A DNA stretch of 64,000 bases, taken from Pandoraea fibrosis. GTDB lineage: Bacteria > Pseudomonadota > Gammaproteobacteria > Burkholderiales > Burkholderiaceae. Made by a program: the position numbers and the translations under genes. A model generated the notes under the pieces. The model was not told the origin of the DNA. It saw only the letters and a program-made list of their open reading frames with translations, and did no database searches. This document shows positions 51,393-63,913 of the stretch, piece after piece. Location of the stretch: positions 2,108,001-2,172,000 of the forward strand of contig NZ_CP047385.1 in assembly GCF_000807775.2 (NCBI RefSeq). The letters are read 5' to 3'. Every line of letters starts with the position of its first letter. Position 1 is the first letter of the stretch.

Positions 51393-51411
51393 ACGAAATT
51401 TTTGATTTCGT
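51393..51411. promoter_or_regulatory. Inverted-repeat operator before the oxidoreductase gene
   Basis: ACGAAAT-TTTTG-ATTTCGT, a perfect 7-bp inverted repeat in AT-rich DNA, next to GTATAC (51389-51394). It lies about 92 bases before the start at 51503 and suggests a separate regulator, not found in the window, for the last three genes of the cluster. Confidence 0.5.
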
Positions 51412-51502
51412 TCGGTGGCTTCGATGACCGGCCCCGGACATCCACGAATCGACGACGAATCGATAGGGCATCGCTACAAGGGAAGTCACAGGAGATTACG
51501 TA

Positions 51503-52666
51503 ATGGCAACGCTTCGAATCGGCATCATCATGCACGGCGTGACCGGTCGCATGGGTATGAATCAGCACTTGATCCGCTCCATTGTGGAGATTCGCAAACA
51601 AGGGGGCGTGACGCTCGCCAACGGCGACCGTCTCATGCCCGATCCGATTCTGGTCGGACGCAACGCCGAGAAGATTGCAGCGCTCGCGCGTCAGTACGGC
51701 ATCGAGCGCTGGAGCGTGAATCTGGATGAGGCGCTGGCGAATCCCGACGACACGGTGTTCTTCGACGCCGCGACGACACAGGCACGTCCAGCGCTGCTCA
51801 AGCGTGCCGTGAAAGCGGGCAAGCACATCTACTGCGAGAAGCCCGTGGCAACGAATCTGGCCGAGGCACTCGATCTGTACCACGCGGCGCAGGCCGCAGG
51901 CGTGAAACACGGCGTGGTGCAGGACAAGCTCTGGTTGCCGGGACTGCGCAAACTGCAACTTCTCAATGACGCGGGCTTCTTCGGACAAGTGCTGTCCGTG
52001 CGCGGCGAATTCGGTTACTGGGTGTTCGAGGGCGATCTGCAACCCACGCAGCGCCCGTCGTGGAATTACCGTACCGAAGACGGTGGCGGCATCATTCTCG
52101 ACATGCTGTGCCACTGGCGCTACGTGCTCGATAACGTCTTCGGCAAGGTCAAGAGCGTGTCGTGCCTCGGCGCCACGCACATCCCGCAGCGCTGGGACGA
52201 ACAGGGCAAGCCGTACAAGGCCACGGCCGACGATGCAGCCTATGCAACGTTTGAACTCGAGAACGGCGTGATCGTGCAGTTGAACAGCTCGTGGTGCGTG
52301 CGCGTGCGCCGCGACGATCTGGTGACGTTCCAGGTGGACGGCACGCACGGCTCGGCAGTCGCGGGGTTGACCGACTGCTGGACGCAATCGCGTGTGAATA
52401 CCCCGAAGCCGGTGTGGAATCCGGACGTGCGCCAGACCCACGATTTCTTCGACGATTGGGTCAAGGTGCCCGACACGACGGCTTACGACAATGCGTTCAA
52501 GGTGCAGTGGGAACTGTTCCTGCGCCACGTCGCGGGCGAGGGTGACTTCAAGTGGAACCTGCTCGAGGGCGCGAAGGGGGTGCAGCTCGTTGAGCTTGGA
52601 CTGCAAAGCTGGCGCGAGCGCCGCTGGCTCGACGTGCCGGATCTGTCCGGCCGGGAAGGAGCGTAA
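51503..52666 (+). CDS. Gfo/Idh/MocA-family oxidoreductase
   Basis: 387-residue NAD(P)-dependent dehydrogenase of sugars or sugar-acid derivatives. N-terminal Rossmann fold with IGIIMHGVTGRMGMN (variant GxGxxG), and the catalytic/substrate lysine in the family signature YCEKPVATN (about residue 115). Later segments include YRTEDGGGIILDMLCHW with the metal/substrate His region. CAGGAGA precedes ATG 51503. It lies 3 bases before the DUF993 gene; the pair and the isomerase form one translationally linked unit. Confidence 0.92.
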   Translation: MATLRIGIIMHGVTGRMGMNQHLIRSIVEIRKQGGVTLANGDRLMPDPILVGRNAEKIAALARQYGIERWSVNLDEALANPDDTVFFDAATTQARPALLKRAVKAGKHIYCEKPVATNLAEALDLYHAAQAAGVKHGVVQDKLWLPGLRKLQLLNDAGFFGQVLSVRGEFGYWVFEGDLQPTQRPSWNYRTEDGGGIILDMLCHWRYVLDNVFGKVKSVSCLGATHIPQRWDEQGKPYKATADDAAYATFELENGVIVQLNSSWCVRVRRDDLVTFQVDGTHGSAVAGLTDCWTQSRVNTPKPVWNPDVRQTHDFFDDWVKVPDTTAYDNAFKVQWELFLRHVAGEGDFKWNLLEGAKGVQLVELGLQSWRERRWLDVPDLSGREGA

Positions 52667-52669
52667 GCC

Positions 52670-53839
52670 ATGGCGCCGACGCTCAAGCTGATCGATCGCG
52701 ACGGGCATCTCGTGCCATTCACCGTGCGTACCGAGCGCACGTGGCAGCCGAATCCGTCGCCGAAGATGAATCGCATTGCCTATTCGGCAGCGCACGTGGT
52801 GGCGGATACGCGCTCGACGGCCGATCCGTGGCTGACCGCCGCCGTCGACTGGGACGCCACACTCGCTTACCGCGAACGGCTGTTCTCGCTGGGCCTCGGG
52901 GTGGCCGAAGCCATGGATACGGCGCAACGCGGTATGGGGCTGGACTGGCCGACGTCGCTCGAATTGATCCGGCGCAGCGTTGCGCAGTCGAAGCATCACC
53001 CCGGTGCGTTGATCGCTTGTGGCGCCGGTACCGATCATTTGGTGCCCGCCGCCGGGCTCACGCTGGACGACGTGATTCGCGCCTACGAGGAGCAGGTCGA
53101 GGCGGTCGAGGCGGCCGGTGGCCGGATCATTCTGATGGCAAGCCGTGCGCTCGCAGCCGTGGCCAAGGGGCCGGAGGATTATCTGCGCGTGTACGAGCGG
53201 ATACTGCGTCAGGTGCGCGAGCCGGTGATTCTGCATTGGCTCGGCGATATGTTCGACCCGGCGCTGTCAGGTTACTGGGGGCATCGCGACCTGGATCGCG
53301 CGACGGACGTTTGTCTGCAAGTGATCGAGACGCAACCCGCGAAGGTCGACGGCATCAAAATCTCGTTGCTCGACAAGGACAAGGAGATCGCCATGCGCCG
53401 GCGTTTGCCGAAGGGCGTGCGCATGTACACGGGCGACGATTTCAACTACGCGGAACTGATTGTGGGCGACGCACACGGCTATTCGGACGCGTTGCTCGGC
53501 ATCTTCGACGCGATTGCCCCGGCCGCGTCGACGGCGCTCGACGCGCTGGGACGCGGCGATCGCGAGACCTTCGATGCGATTCTCGCGCCGACCGTGCCGC
53601 TGTCGCGCCACATCTTCGCCGCGCCGACCCGGTTCTATAAGTCGGGGGTGGTCTTCATGGCGTGGCTCAATGGCCATCAGGAACACTTCGCGATGGTCGG
53701 CGGCCAGCAAAGCGCGCGCAGTCTCTGGCATTACTGCGAGTTGTTTCGTCTGGCTACCGCCGCGCAACTGATCGAAGATCCGGCGCTGGCGGCGTATCGC
53801 ATGAAGCTCTGGCTTGCCGTGAGTGGGGTGGAAGCATGA
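52670..53839 (+). CDS. DUF993 family TIM-barrel protein (DHDPS-like)
   Basis: 389-residue DUF993 protein, related in fold to dihydrodipicolinate synthases. VDGIKISLLDKDKE near residue 230 resembles the Schiff-base lysine segment of that superfamily (K230 candidate). Other conserved pieces are GAGTDHLVPAAGLTLDD and MYTGDDFNYAELI. An aldolase or lyase reaction on a keto-acid is the natural guess; none is proven for the family, to my knowledge. It overlaps the next gene by 4 bases. Confidence 0.85.
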   Translation: MAPTLKLIDRDGHLVPFTVRTERTWQPNPSPKMNRIAYSAAHVVADTRSTADPWLTAAVDWDATLAYRERLFSLGLGVAEAMDTAQRGMGLDWPTSLELIRRSVAQSKHHPGALIACGAGTDHLVPAAGLTLDDVIRAYEEQVEAVEAAGGRIILMASRALAAVAKGPEDYLRVYERILRQVREPVILHWLGDMFDPALSGYWGHRDLDRATDVCLQVIETQPAKVDGIKISLLDKDKEIAMRRRLPKGVRMYTGDDFNYAELIVGDAHGYSDALLGIFDAIAPAASTALDALGRGDRETFDAILAPTVPLSRHIFAAPTRFYKSGVVFMAWLNGHQEHFAMVGGQQSARSLWHYCELFRLATAAQLIEDPALAAYRMKLWLAVSGVEA

Positions 53840-54711
53840 GCGCCGGCACGCGCGACGTGGTGACGTCGATGTCGCCCTACGTGCCGCCGCCGGCGGAGAA
53901 ACTGTCGATCAACACGGCGACGGTGCGCCAGCAGTGGAAGCTCGACGCCATCATCGACGGCATTGCGCGCCATGGGATTCGTGGCATTTCACCGTGGCGC
54001 GATCAGGTGGCCGAGTTGGGGCTCGCGGAGACGGCCCGACGGATTCGCGCGCATGACCTGACCGTCACGGGATATTGCCGAGGGGGGATGTTTCCCGCGG
54101 CAGATGCGGCGGGGCGTCGGGCTGCGCGAGACGATAACCGGCGCGCGGTCGACGAGGCGCTGACCGTAGGCGCGCAGTGTCTGGTGCTCGTGGTCGGCGG
54201 GCTACCGTCCGGCTCGAAGGATATCGCAGGTGCCCGGGCACAGGTGCGCGATGGCATTGCCGAGTTGCTGGATTACTCGCGTGGCGCGGGGATGCCGCTG
54301 GCGATCGAACCGCTGCATCCGATGTATGCGGCCGATCGGGCGTGTGTGAATACGATGGCGCACGCCAACGATCTTTGCGACGAACTGGGTGACGACGGAC
54401 TGGGGATCGCCGTCGATCTGTATCACGTGTGGTGGGACCCGCAGTTGGCCGCGCAGATCGCCCGGGCAGGCAAGCAACGGTTGCTCGCGTTTCACATCTG
54501 CGACTGGTTGGTGCCGACGCGCGAGCTGTTACTCGATCGCGGCATGATGGGCGACGGGGTCATCGATATCCCCGCTGCGCGCGCGCTCGTCGAAGCGCAA
54601 GGCTACGAGGGCATGCACGAAGTGGAAATCTTCTCGTCGCAGGACTGGTGGAAGCGTTCGCCCGACGAGGTGCTGGAGACTTGCAAGGCGCGCCATCTCG
54701 CGTGTTGTTGA
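53836..54711 (+). CDS. Sugar phosphate isomerase/epimerase-like TIM barrel
   Basis: 291-residue protein of the xylose-isomerase-like AP-endonuclease-2 fold. Start at 53836 in an ATGA overlap with DUF993. Metal-site segments: AIEPLHPMYAADR (Glu), GIAVDLYHVWWDP (Asp-His), LAFHICDW (His) and HEVEIFSSQDWW (Glu). Likely metal-dependent isomerase or epimerase. Last gene of the cluster; the unknown substrate probably passes between it, the dehydrogenase and the DUF993 enzyme. Confidence 0.88.
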   Translation: MSAGTRDVVTSMSPYVPPPAEKLSINTATVRQQWKLDAIIDGIARHGIRGISPWRDQVAELGLAETARRIRAHDLTVTGYCRGGMFPAADAAGRRAARDDNRRAVDEALTVGAQCLVLVVGGLPSGSKDIAGARAQVRDGIAELLDYSRGAGMPLAIEPLHPMYAADRACVNTMAHANDLCDELGDDGLGIAVDLYHVWWDPQLAAQIARAGKQRLLAFHICDWLVPTRELLLDRGMMGDGVIDIPAARALVEAQGYEGMHEVEIFSSQDWWKRSPDEVLETCKARHLACC

Positions 54712-54787
54712 GGGGAGCGGGGAGCGGATGAGCGGCGGGGGAGGCGGCTGCCGTGTCGTCAGGCAGTCGCCCGCCGCGTCGCCGTGC

Positions 54788-55516
54788 TCACCAGCGAACG
54801 GTGACGCCGGCCTGTACCGAGTGGGAAATCGAGGCGGGATTCAGGCCGCGTTTGTAGCCGACGTCCAGATCGAGATCTTTGGTGGGACTGTAGATCGCGC
54901 CGACCAGCGCGTAGCCCGGCTTCGTTTGGGTGGTGCTGTCCGGATTGGTCGCGAGGCCAATGTCGGCCACCAGACGAACGGTGTCCGTCACGTTGAAAAG
55001 CACGGCTGTGGAGGCATTCCACAGGCTTTGCCGATTGCCGATGCTGTTGTTGTTCCACGTGTAGCCCACGTTGGCGAGGAACGTCCAGCGATCGAGGTCG
55101 TATTGCATCAGCAGGTTCGCGCCGGTCGTGGCGCGGCCGTTGCCAAGGCCACGCTCCTGGCTGGCGGTCGGCAACGAGACGAAAGGTTTCAGGCCGAGGT
55201 GCCATTGCTCGCCCTCGAGAAAGCGCCATTTGGCTTGCAACTGGAGGTCGGAGAAGCCGTTGGTCCAGCCGTCGCCGTCGGGGCGGTTGCGCTGGTAGGG
55301 CGCCTGAATGGCAACGTCGAGATTGGGCAACACCCCGTAGGTCAGCGTGTTGCTCCATTGCTGCTGACGCGAGGTCGGCAGCGTCGTCCATTCGCTGTTC
55401 AGCTCGAGTTGCCAGTTGCCAGTGTCCTGCGTGCCGGTGTCGTCCGTGACGAGCGGGTTCATGGCGTGCGCGGCAAGCGGTGCCAAGGCTGCGGCAAAGA
55501 TCAGAAACTTCTTCAT
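54788..55516 (-). CDS. Outer-membrane beta-barrel protein (MetA-pathway phenol degradation-like)
   Basis: 242-residue exported protein from MKKFLIFAAALAPLAAHA at 55516 (AGGAG upstream). Signal peptide cleavage after AHA. The rest alternates short amphipathic strands (WRFLEGEQWHLGLKPFVSLP, RWTFLANVGYTWNN) and ends in VRW with an aromatic terminus. It resembles the putative outer-membrane family often found with aromatic-degradation genes. Role unknown. Convergent with the catabolic cluster at its 3' end. Confidence 0.82.
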   Translation of the reverse strand: MKKFLIFAAALAPLAAHAMNPLVTDDTGTQDTGNWQLELNSEWTTLPTSRQQQWSNTLTYGVLPNLDVAIQAPYQRNRPDGDGWTNGFSDLQLQAKWRFLEGEQWHLGLKPFVSLPTASQERGLGNGRATTGANLLMQYDLDRWTFLANVGYTWNNNSIGNRQSLWNASTAVLFNVTDTVRLVADIGLATNPDSTTQTKPGYALVGAIYSPTKDLDLDVGYKRGLNPASISHSVQAGVTVRW

Positions 55517-55791
55517 CAAAAACTCCTGCGGGCGAGTCGTTCGTCTTGGCGCGAAAGTCTGGAATTGCGTCGGGCGGATCGTACGGGCCGTGCATGACAC
55601 CGTCAATCGAATCGCGCCGAATGTGGCGTATTTGAGATTTATCTCCAGGGGACGTTGCGCTGGTGCGGGCGGTGTGCTCGGTGAGTGGGGAAGTGAGGTT
55701 GCCGGTGCTGCCAGTGTCGTCTGCCCGGTGGTAGACTTCGGCCCCCTTCTCTGATGCGCGAGGCCTGCCCGCGCATCGCCGCCGGTTTTTC

Positions 55792-56250
55792 ATGCAAGCC
55801 AGAAGTCATCTCATATTCGGTATCGGCGCGACTTGGCTGATGCATCGCACCGGATGGGCCGCCAGCGTCCATGCGTGGCCCCTGACCCTTGTGGGGGCGC
55901 TGCTGCCCGATATCGATCATCCGAAAAGCATGTTGGGCCGACGCGTGGCGCCGTTGTCGCTGGCGATCTCCAGCGTATTCGGGCATCGCGGCATGACGCA
56001 TTCGTTATTGCTGCCCATGCTGGCCGTTATCGCGTGTCTCTACGGATGGGGGCGTGTGCCGCCGTGGATGATTGCACTTTGCGCCGGGTATCTCTCGCAT
56101 CTGCTGGCGGATTGGCTGACACCGTCCGGAGTGCCACTTTGCTGGCCGCTGCGCACGCGCTTTCGTTCGCCGCTCTACGTTACGACGGGATCGGCCGCGG
56201 AGTGGTGTGTTGCCGCCGCACTCGGCTTCGCCATGTGGCGATGGTGGTGA
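55792..56250 (+). CDS. YdjM-type membrane-bound metal-dependent hydrolase family protein
   Basis: 152-residue membrane protein of the YdjM (DUF457) family with about four helices. Conserved metal-site motifs: LLPDIDHPKSMLG, GHRGMTHSLL and LSHLLADWLTPSG. In E. coli YdjM is in the LexA regulon; no LexA box was noticed here. Enzymatic activity is unproven. It converges on the SrkA gene. Confidence 0.9.
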   Translation: MQARSHLIFGIGATWLMHRTGWAASVHAWPLTLVGALLPDIDHPKSMLGRRVAPLSLAISSVFGHRGMTHSLLLPMLAVIACLYGWGRVPPWMIALCAGYLSHLLADWLTPSGVPLCWPLRTRFRSPLYVTTGSAAEWCVAAALGFAMWRWW

Positions 56251-56295
56251 GTGCGGGCGGTGCTGCGGCTGTGTGGAGGGATGCCGAGGCTGCGC

Positions 56296-57306
56296 TTAGC
56301 GCCAGGTCAGCGGAGGTTCGTCCATGAGGGCGACCTGTTCACGCAGCTCAAGGATGCGGTCTTGCCAATAGCGCTGCGTGTTGAACCACGGGAAGGCGGC
56401 GGGGAAGGCCGGGTCGTCCCAGCGGCGAGCGAGCCAGGCGCTGTAGTGAAGCAGGCGCAGCGTTCGCAAGGCTTCCACCAGATGTAACTCGCGCGGGTTG
56501 AAGTCGGCGAAGTCCTCATAGCCGGAGAGCACTTCGTCGAGTTGGACGGTCATCTCTGCGCGCGTGCCCGAGAGCAGCATCCACAGGTCTTGCATCGCCG
56601 GGGCCATGCAGGTGTCGTCGAAATCGACGAAATGCGGGCCGGCGTCGGTCCACAGAACGTTGCCGGCGTGGCAATCGCCGTGCACGCGCAGCAGCTTCAC
56701 GTCCCCCGCGTGTTCGTAGGCACGGGCGATGCCGGCGAGCGCGAGATCAACGATGCTGCGCCATGCGTCGCGCAAGTCGGTCGGAATGAAGTGGTTCGTC
56801 CATAGATAGTCGACGGGAGCGTGTCCGTAGCTGTCGATATTCAGGGTGAGACGGTGCTGGAACGACTGGGTGGCGCCGAGGGCGTGAATGCGCCCGAGAA
56901 AGCGGCCGAGCCAGTTCAGCGTGTCGGGATCTTGCAGTTCGGGGGCGCGTCCACCGCGTCGAGGGAAGAGCGCGAAGCGGAAGCCATCAAAGCGATGCAG
57001 GGTCTTGCCTTGAATCTCCAGTGGGGCGACGACGGGAATCTCGCGCTCAGCGAGTGCTTGCGTAAAGCGGTGCTCTTCCAGAATGGCGTCGTCGGTCCAG
57101 CGTTCGGGGCGGTAGAACTTGGCGATCAGGGGCGGGCCGTCTTCCATCCCGATCTGATAGACGCGGTTCTCGTAACTATTGAGTGCGAGCAGACGTCCGT
57201 CGCTGTAAGTGCCCAATTGCTCGACGGCGGTGATGACAACGTCAGGCAGCAGGGCGGCGAAGGGATGCGTGTGCCCGGAGGCGTCAGGGGAAAGATCGGT
57301 GTCCAT
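56296..57306 (-). CDS. srkA: Stress-response kinase SrkA (YihE/RdoA)
   Basis: 336-residue Ser/Thr kinase of the APH/ChoK fold that protects cells from envelope and programmed-death stress in E. coli. Start MDTDLSPDAS at 57306; the longer ORF to 57384 lacks conserved residues. Motifs: RVHGDCHAGNVLW (catalytic loop), HFVDFDDTCMAPAMQDLW (metal loop), LNSYENRVYQIGMEDGPP near the N-terminus and AKFYRPERW (ATP Lys). No dsbA follows it here as it does in E. coli. Confidence 0.93.
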   Translation of the reverse strand: MDTDLSPDASGHTHPFAALLPDVVITAVEQLGTYSDGRLLALNSYENRVYQIGMEDGPPLIAKFYRPERWTDDAILEEHRFTQALAEREIPVVAPLEIQGKTLHRFDGFRFALFPRRGGRAPELQDPDTLNWLGRFLGRIHALGATQSFQHRLTLNIDSYGHAPVDYLWTNHFIPTDLRDAWRSIVDLALAGIARAYEHAGDVKLLRVHGDCHAGNVLWTDAGPHFVDFDDTCMAPAMQDLWMLLSGTRAEMTVQLDEVLSGYEDFADFNPRELHLVEALRTLRLLHYSAWLARRWDDPAFPAAFPWFNTQRYWQDRILELREQVALMDEPPLTWR

Positions 57307-57445
57307 GGCCGCTATTGTGCCAAAGGCGGCGGGGCCGACGCTGGTTCGCGCCGACTTCGTCCGTCTATATATAGAGAAGCGCATGCCTGGGAGGTGTGCG
57401 AAACGCAGGAAAATGCACGACCTTCAAAATAGTTTCACAAAGGGC

Positions 57446-57474
57446 TTGCGCAGTTCGTCGAAGGTGACTAATAT
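57446..57474 (+). promoter_or_regulatory. rRNA operon promoter, distal
   Basis: TTGCGC (57446-57451), 17-bp spacer, TAATAT (57469-57474), with an A/T-rich stretch upstream that may be an UP element (TTCAAAATAGTTTCACAAA). Confidence 0.6.
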
Positions 57475-57609
57475 CTCGTCTCTCGCAACGACAGCGACGC
57501 AGCCGAAAGCGGCGGCGAAGTTGGGGCGACGGGCTGGAAAGCCCGGTGGTTAGGGGTTTTCGAGCTTGTGAGTCGCTACGGCGATGAGCGAAGAGAAGCG
57601 AAAAAAACT

Positions 57610-57638
57610 GTTGACGACGACGAGAAGCTGCGACATAA
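57610..57638 (+). promoter_or_regulatory. rRNA operon promoter, proximal
   Basis: TTGACG (57610-57615), 17-bp spacer, CATAAT (57633-57638), preceded by a run of A (57600-57606) as in UP elements. Confidence 0.7.
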
Positions 57639-57723
57639 TCTCACTTCTCTGCTGCTGATGCAGCGACGCAGAAAACGAAGCGACGGCGCGGTAAGTGTGC
57701 GACGAAGCGAAGTCAGATGCGAT

Positions 57724-57737
57724 TGATCTTTAAAAAT
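57724..57737 (+). promoter_or_regulatory. boxA antitermination site before 16S
   Basis: TGATCTTTAAAAAT resembles boxA of rRNA leaders (TGCTCTTTAACAAT) and lies between the proximal promoter and 16S. Confidence 0.65.
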
Positions 57738-57914
57738 TGAACAACCGATAAGTGTGGGCACTCGATGAATAGTGCGTCTGCTTCGGCAGATTAGCTTTAA
57801 ATTTATTGAGGCTCACATAGTAATAGGTAAGTTAAGTAATTAACTTGTCAGCATACTTTGAGAGCGACCGGTTCGAGTGATTTATCACGAAAAACCGAAA
57901 ACAGTAACAGGTTT

Positions 57915-59450
<1,536 letters not shown>

Positions 59451-59511
59451 GAGCATGCACTGGAAGTTGAGTGTTCACGCTTATCGGTTGTTGACTGCGT
59501 AGATCTAAGTC

Positions 59512-59588
59512 GGGTCTGTAGCTCAGGTGGTTAGAGCACCGTCTTGATAAGGCGGGGGTCGAAGGTTCAAGTCCTTCCAGACCCACCA
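59512..59588 (+). tRNA. tRNA-Ile (GAT)
   Basis: 77-nt gene in the 16S-23S spacer: acceptor GGGTCTG pairs with CAGACCC, then A and encoded CCA; anticodon GAT at 59546-59548; T-loop GGTTCAAGTCC. Confidence 0.97.
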
Positions 59589-59700
59589 ATCTCTTTCCAC
59601 CGACGCCTGGTAGAAAGAAATCTGGCTGAGGCAAGGCACAAAAAGCCGCGGCATACATTGGTATGCAAGGTTTTTTGTAACGCCGCATCAGACTGATTTG

Positions 59701-59776
59701 GGGGGCATAGCTCAGCTGGGAGAGCACCTGCTTTGCAAGCAGGGGGTCGTCGGTTCGATCCCGTCTGCCTCCACCA
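59701..59776 (+). tRNA. tRNA-Ala (TGC)
   Basis: 76-nt gene in the 16S-23S spacer: acceptor GGGGGCA pairs with TGCCTCC (one G-U), then A and encoded CCA; anticodon TGC at 59734-59736; T-loop GGTTCGATCCC. Follows tRNA-Ile, the usual Ile-Ala order. Confidence 0.97.
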
Positions 59777-59885
59777 ATTCCTTAGATCACACATCGATGT
59801 CAGTCAAAAGCTTTTACGTCTGTAGTAAATCCCAATAGTGATTTAGCGTGAACGTTTTTGAATGACAGCAATGTCATGCAGTATT

Positions 59886-59899
59886 TGTTCTTTAACAAT
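59886..59899 (+). promoter_or_regulatory. boxA site before 23S
   Basis: TGTTCTTTAACAAT, almost identical to the boxA consensus, in the spacer upstream of 23S. The surrounding spacer (59777-60059) contains no gene. Confidence 0.75.
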
Positions 59900-60059
59900 T
59901 TAGAAGAAGTAGTAGTACAACGGAAGCGCGTTAGAGATGGCGCGTGGAAATTGTACGGGTTGTGATTGTATCAACCAGTATTTAAGTGATCGAAAGATGA
60001 CTTGGAATACGGCACAACGCGATAACTCAACCTATAGCTGGAAGACATTCTGGTTATAG

Positions 60060-62937
<2,878 letters not shown>

Positions 62938-63077
62938 ATAACCAGTGTGTTTTCCCTGGTTTGAGTGACGTGTGTGCCCCAATGGCGCTGATACGCTCAC
63001 AACCCAATTACATGTAGTACTACGCTTCTTCTGAATTGGTTTTGTTGCACGCCTAGTGCAGCAAGACATACAAGTTA

Positions 63078-63191
63078 TGCCTGATGACCATAGCGAGTTG
63101 GAACCACCCCTTCCCATCCCGAACAGGACCGTGAAACGACTCCACGCCGATGATAGTGCGGATACCCGTGTGAAAGTAGGTAATCGTCAGG
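63078..63191 (+). rRNA. rrf: 5S ribosomal RNA
   Basis: About 114 bases from TGCCTGATGACC to TCGTCAGGC, whose ends pair. Internal landmarks GGAACCACCCCTTCCCATCC and GAAAGTAGGT are typical. It is separated from 23S by a 140-base spacer. Confidence 0.95.
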
Positions 63192-63198
63192 CTCCCCT

Positions 63199-63235
63199 AA
63201 AAACCCCTTGCTACAACGCGTAGCAAGGGGTTTTT
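63199..63235 (+). terminator. rRNA operon terminator
   Basis: AAAAACCCCTTGCTA (63199-63213), loop CAACGCG, TAGCAAGGGGTTTTT (63221-63235): a 15-bp perfect stem with T run, 8 bases after 5S. Confidence 0.95.
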
Positions 63236-63339
63236 GCTTTGTGCGCCCGCTTTATCCTGTGACTTGCGGAGTAGCTGAAGTGTTGGGCAAGCGTGCTGGC
63301 ACTGATGGTCTAGCGCTTGTATCGACACCTTGACTCACC

Positions 63340-63816
63340 CTATCCCAACGCAGCCTTCGACGTTCGCTTTCTGAAGAAGACAACGCGTTCTGTCTCTTCG
63401 AAGCCGAGTGCACGGTGTAACGCCTGAACGCCGTCATTCCGAACATCCGTATCTGATGCAAACTCTTCGCACGCGTGAAGGGCGCCCCATTGCTCGGCGT
63501 ATTCGAACAGTGCCTTGGCAACGCCTTGACGACGTGCCTCAGGCACCACATAAATGCCTTCAAGGAATAGCACCGGCGACGTATCGCATCCATTCACATA
63601 GTCGTGTCGTATCGATGCCTCGGCGAAGCCAAGTGCCGCCTTCGCCGTCGAAAATGCGATGAATGTGGCGTAACGTTCCGGACTGGAAAGTATCTCTGCC
63701 ATCTCGCGGTCATGCTCATCCGCGCTGGCCTGGGGCCAAAGACAATGTCTGAGCGTACGCCACGCAGGAATGTCATCGGGGCCAATCGGCTGGACGGAGT
63801 ACGTGGTGGATGTCAT
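63340..63816 (-). CDS. Aminoglycoside 6'-N-acetyltransferase-like GNAT protein
   Basis: 158-residue GNAT enzyme. It carries the pattern of chromosomal AAC(6') proteins: WRTLRHCLWP near residue 19, RHDYVNGCDTSPVLFLEGIY (about 69-88), the acetyl-CoA loop ARRQGVAKALFEYA, ASDTDVRNDGV, and ALGFEETERVVFFRKR. These enzymes acetylate the 6'-amino group of kanamycin-type aminoglycosides. The activity and its relevance to resistance are inferred from sequence only. Monocistronic, just downstream of the rRNA terminator in opposite direction. Confidence 0.85.
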   Translation of the reverse strand: MTSTTYSVQPIGPDDIPAWRTLRHCLWPQASADEHDREMAEILSSPERYATFIAFSTAKAALGFAEASIRHDYVNGCDTSPVLFLEGIYVVPEARRQGVAKALFEYAEQWGALHACEEFASDTDVRNDGVQALHRALGFEETERVVFFRKRTSKAALG

Positions 63817-63885
63817 TGCTCAAGCCTTGAGGATGTCCGCGCAGAGCGGGTAAAAGGCTTCAGCCTATACCACTTGTTCAATAAA

Positions 63886-63913
63886 AAAGCGCTGCCCGGA
63901 AGAACAGCGCTTT
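63886..63913 (-). terminator. Terminator for a minus-strand gene at the right edge
   Basis: AAAGCGCTG (63886-63894) and CAGCGCTTT (63905-63913) with a 10-base loop. The six A at 63883-63888 give a T run on the minus strand, so a transcript entering from beyond base 64000 probably ends here. The last 87 bases show no frame on the minus strand that I can call with confidence: the one ending at 63912 has an internal stop. Confidence 0.75.
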
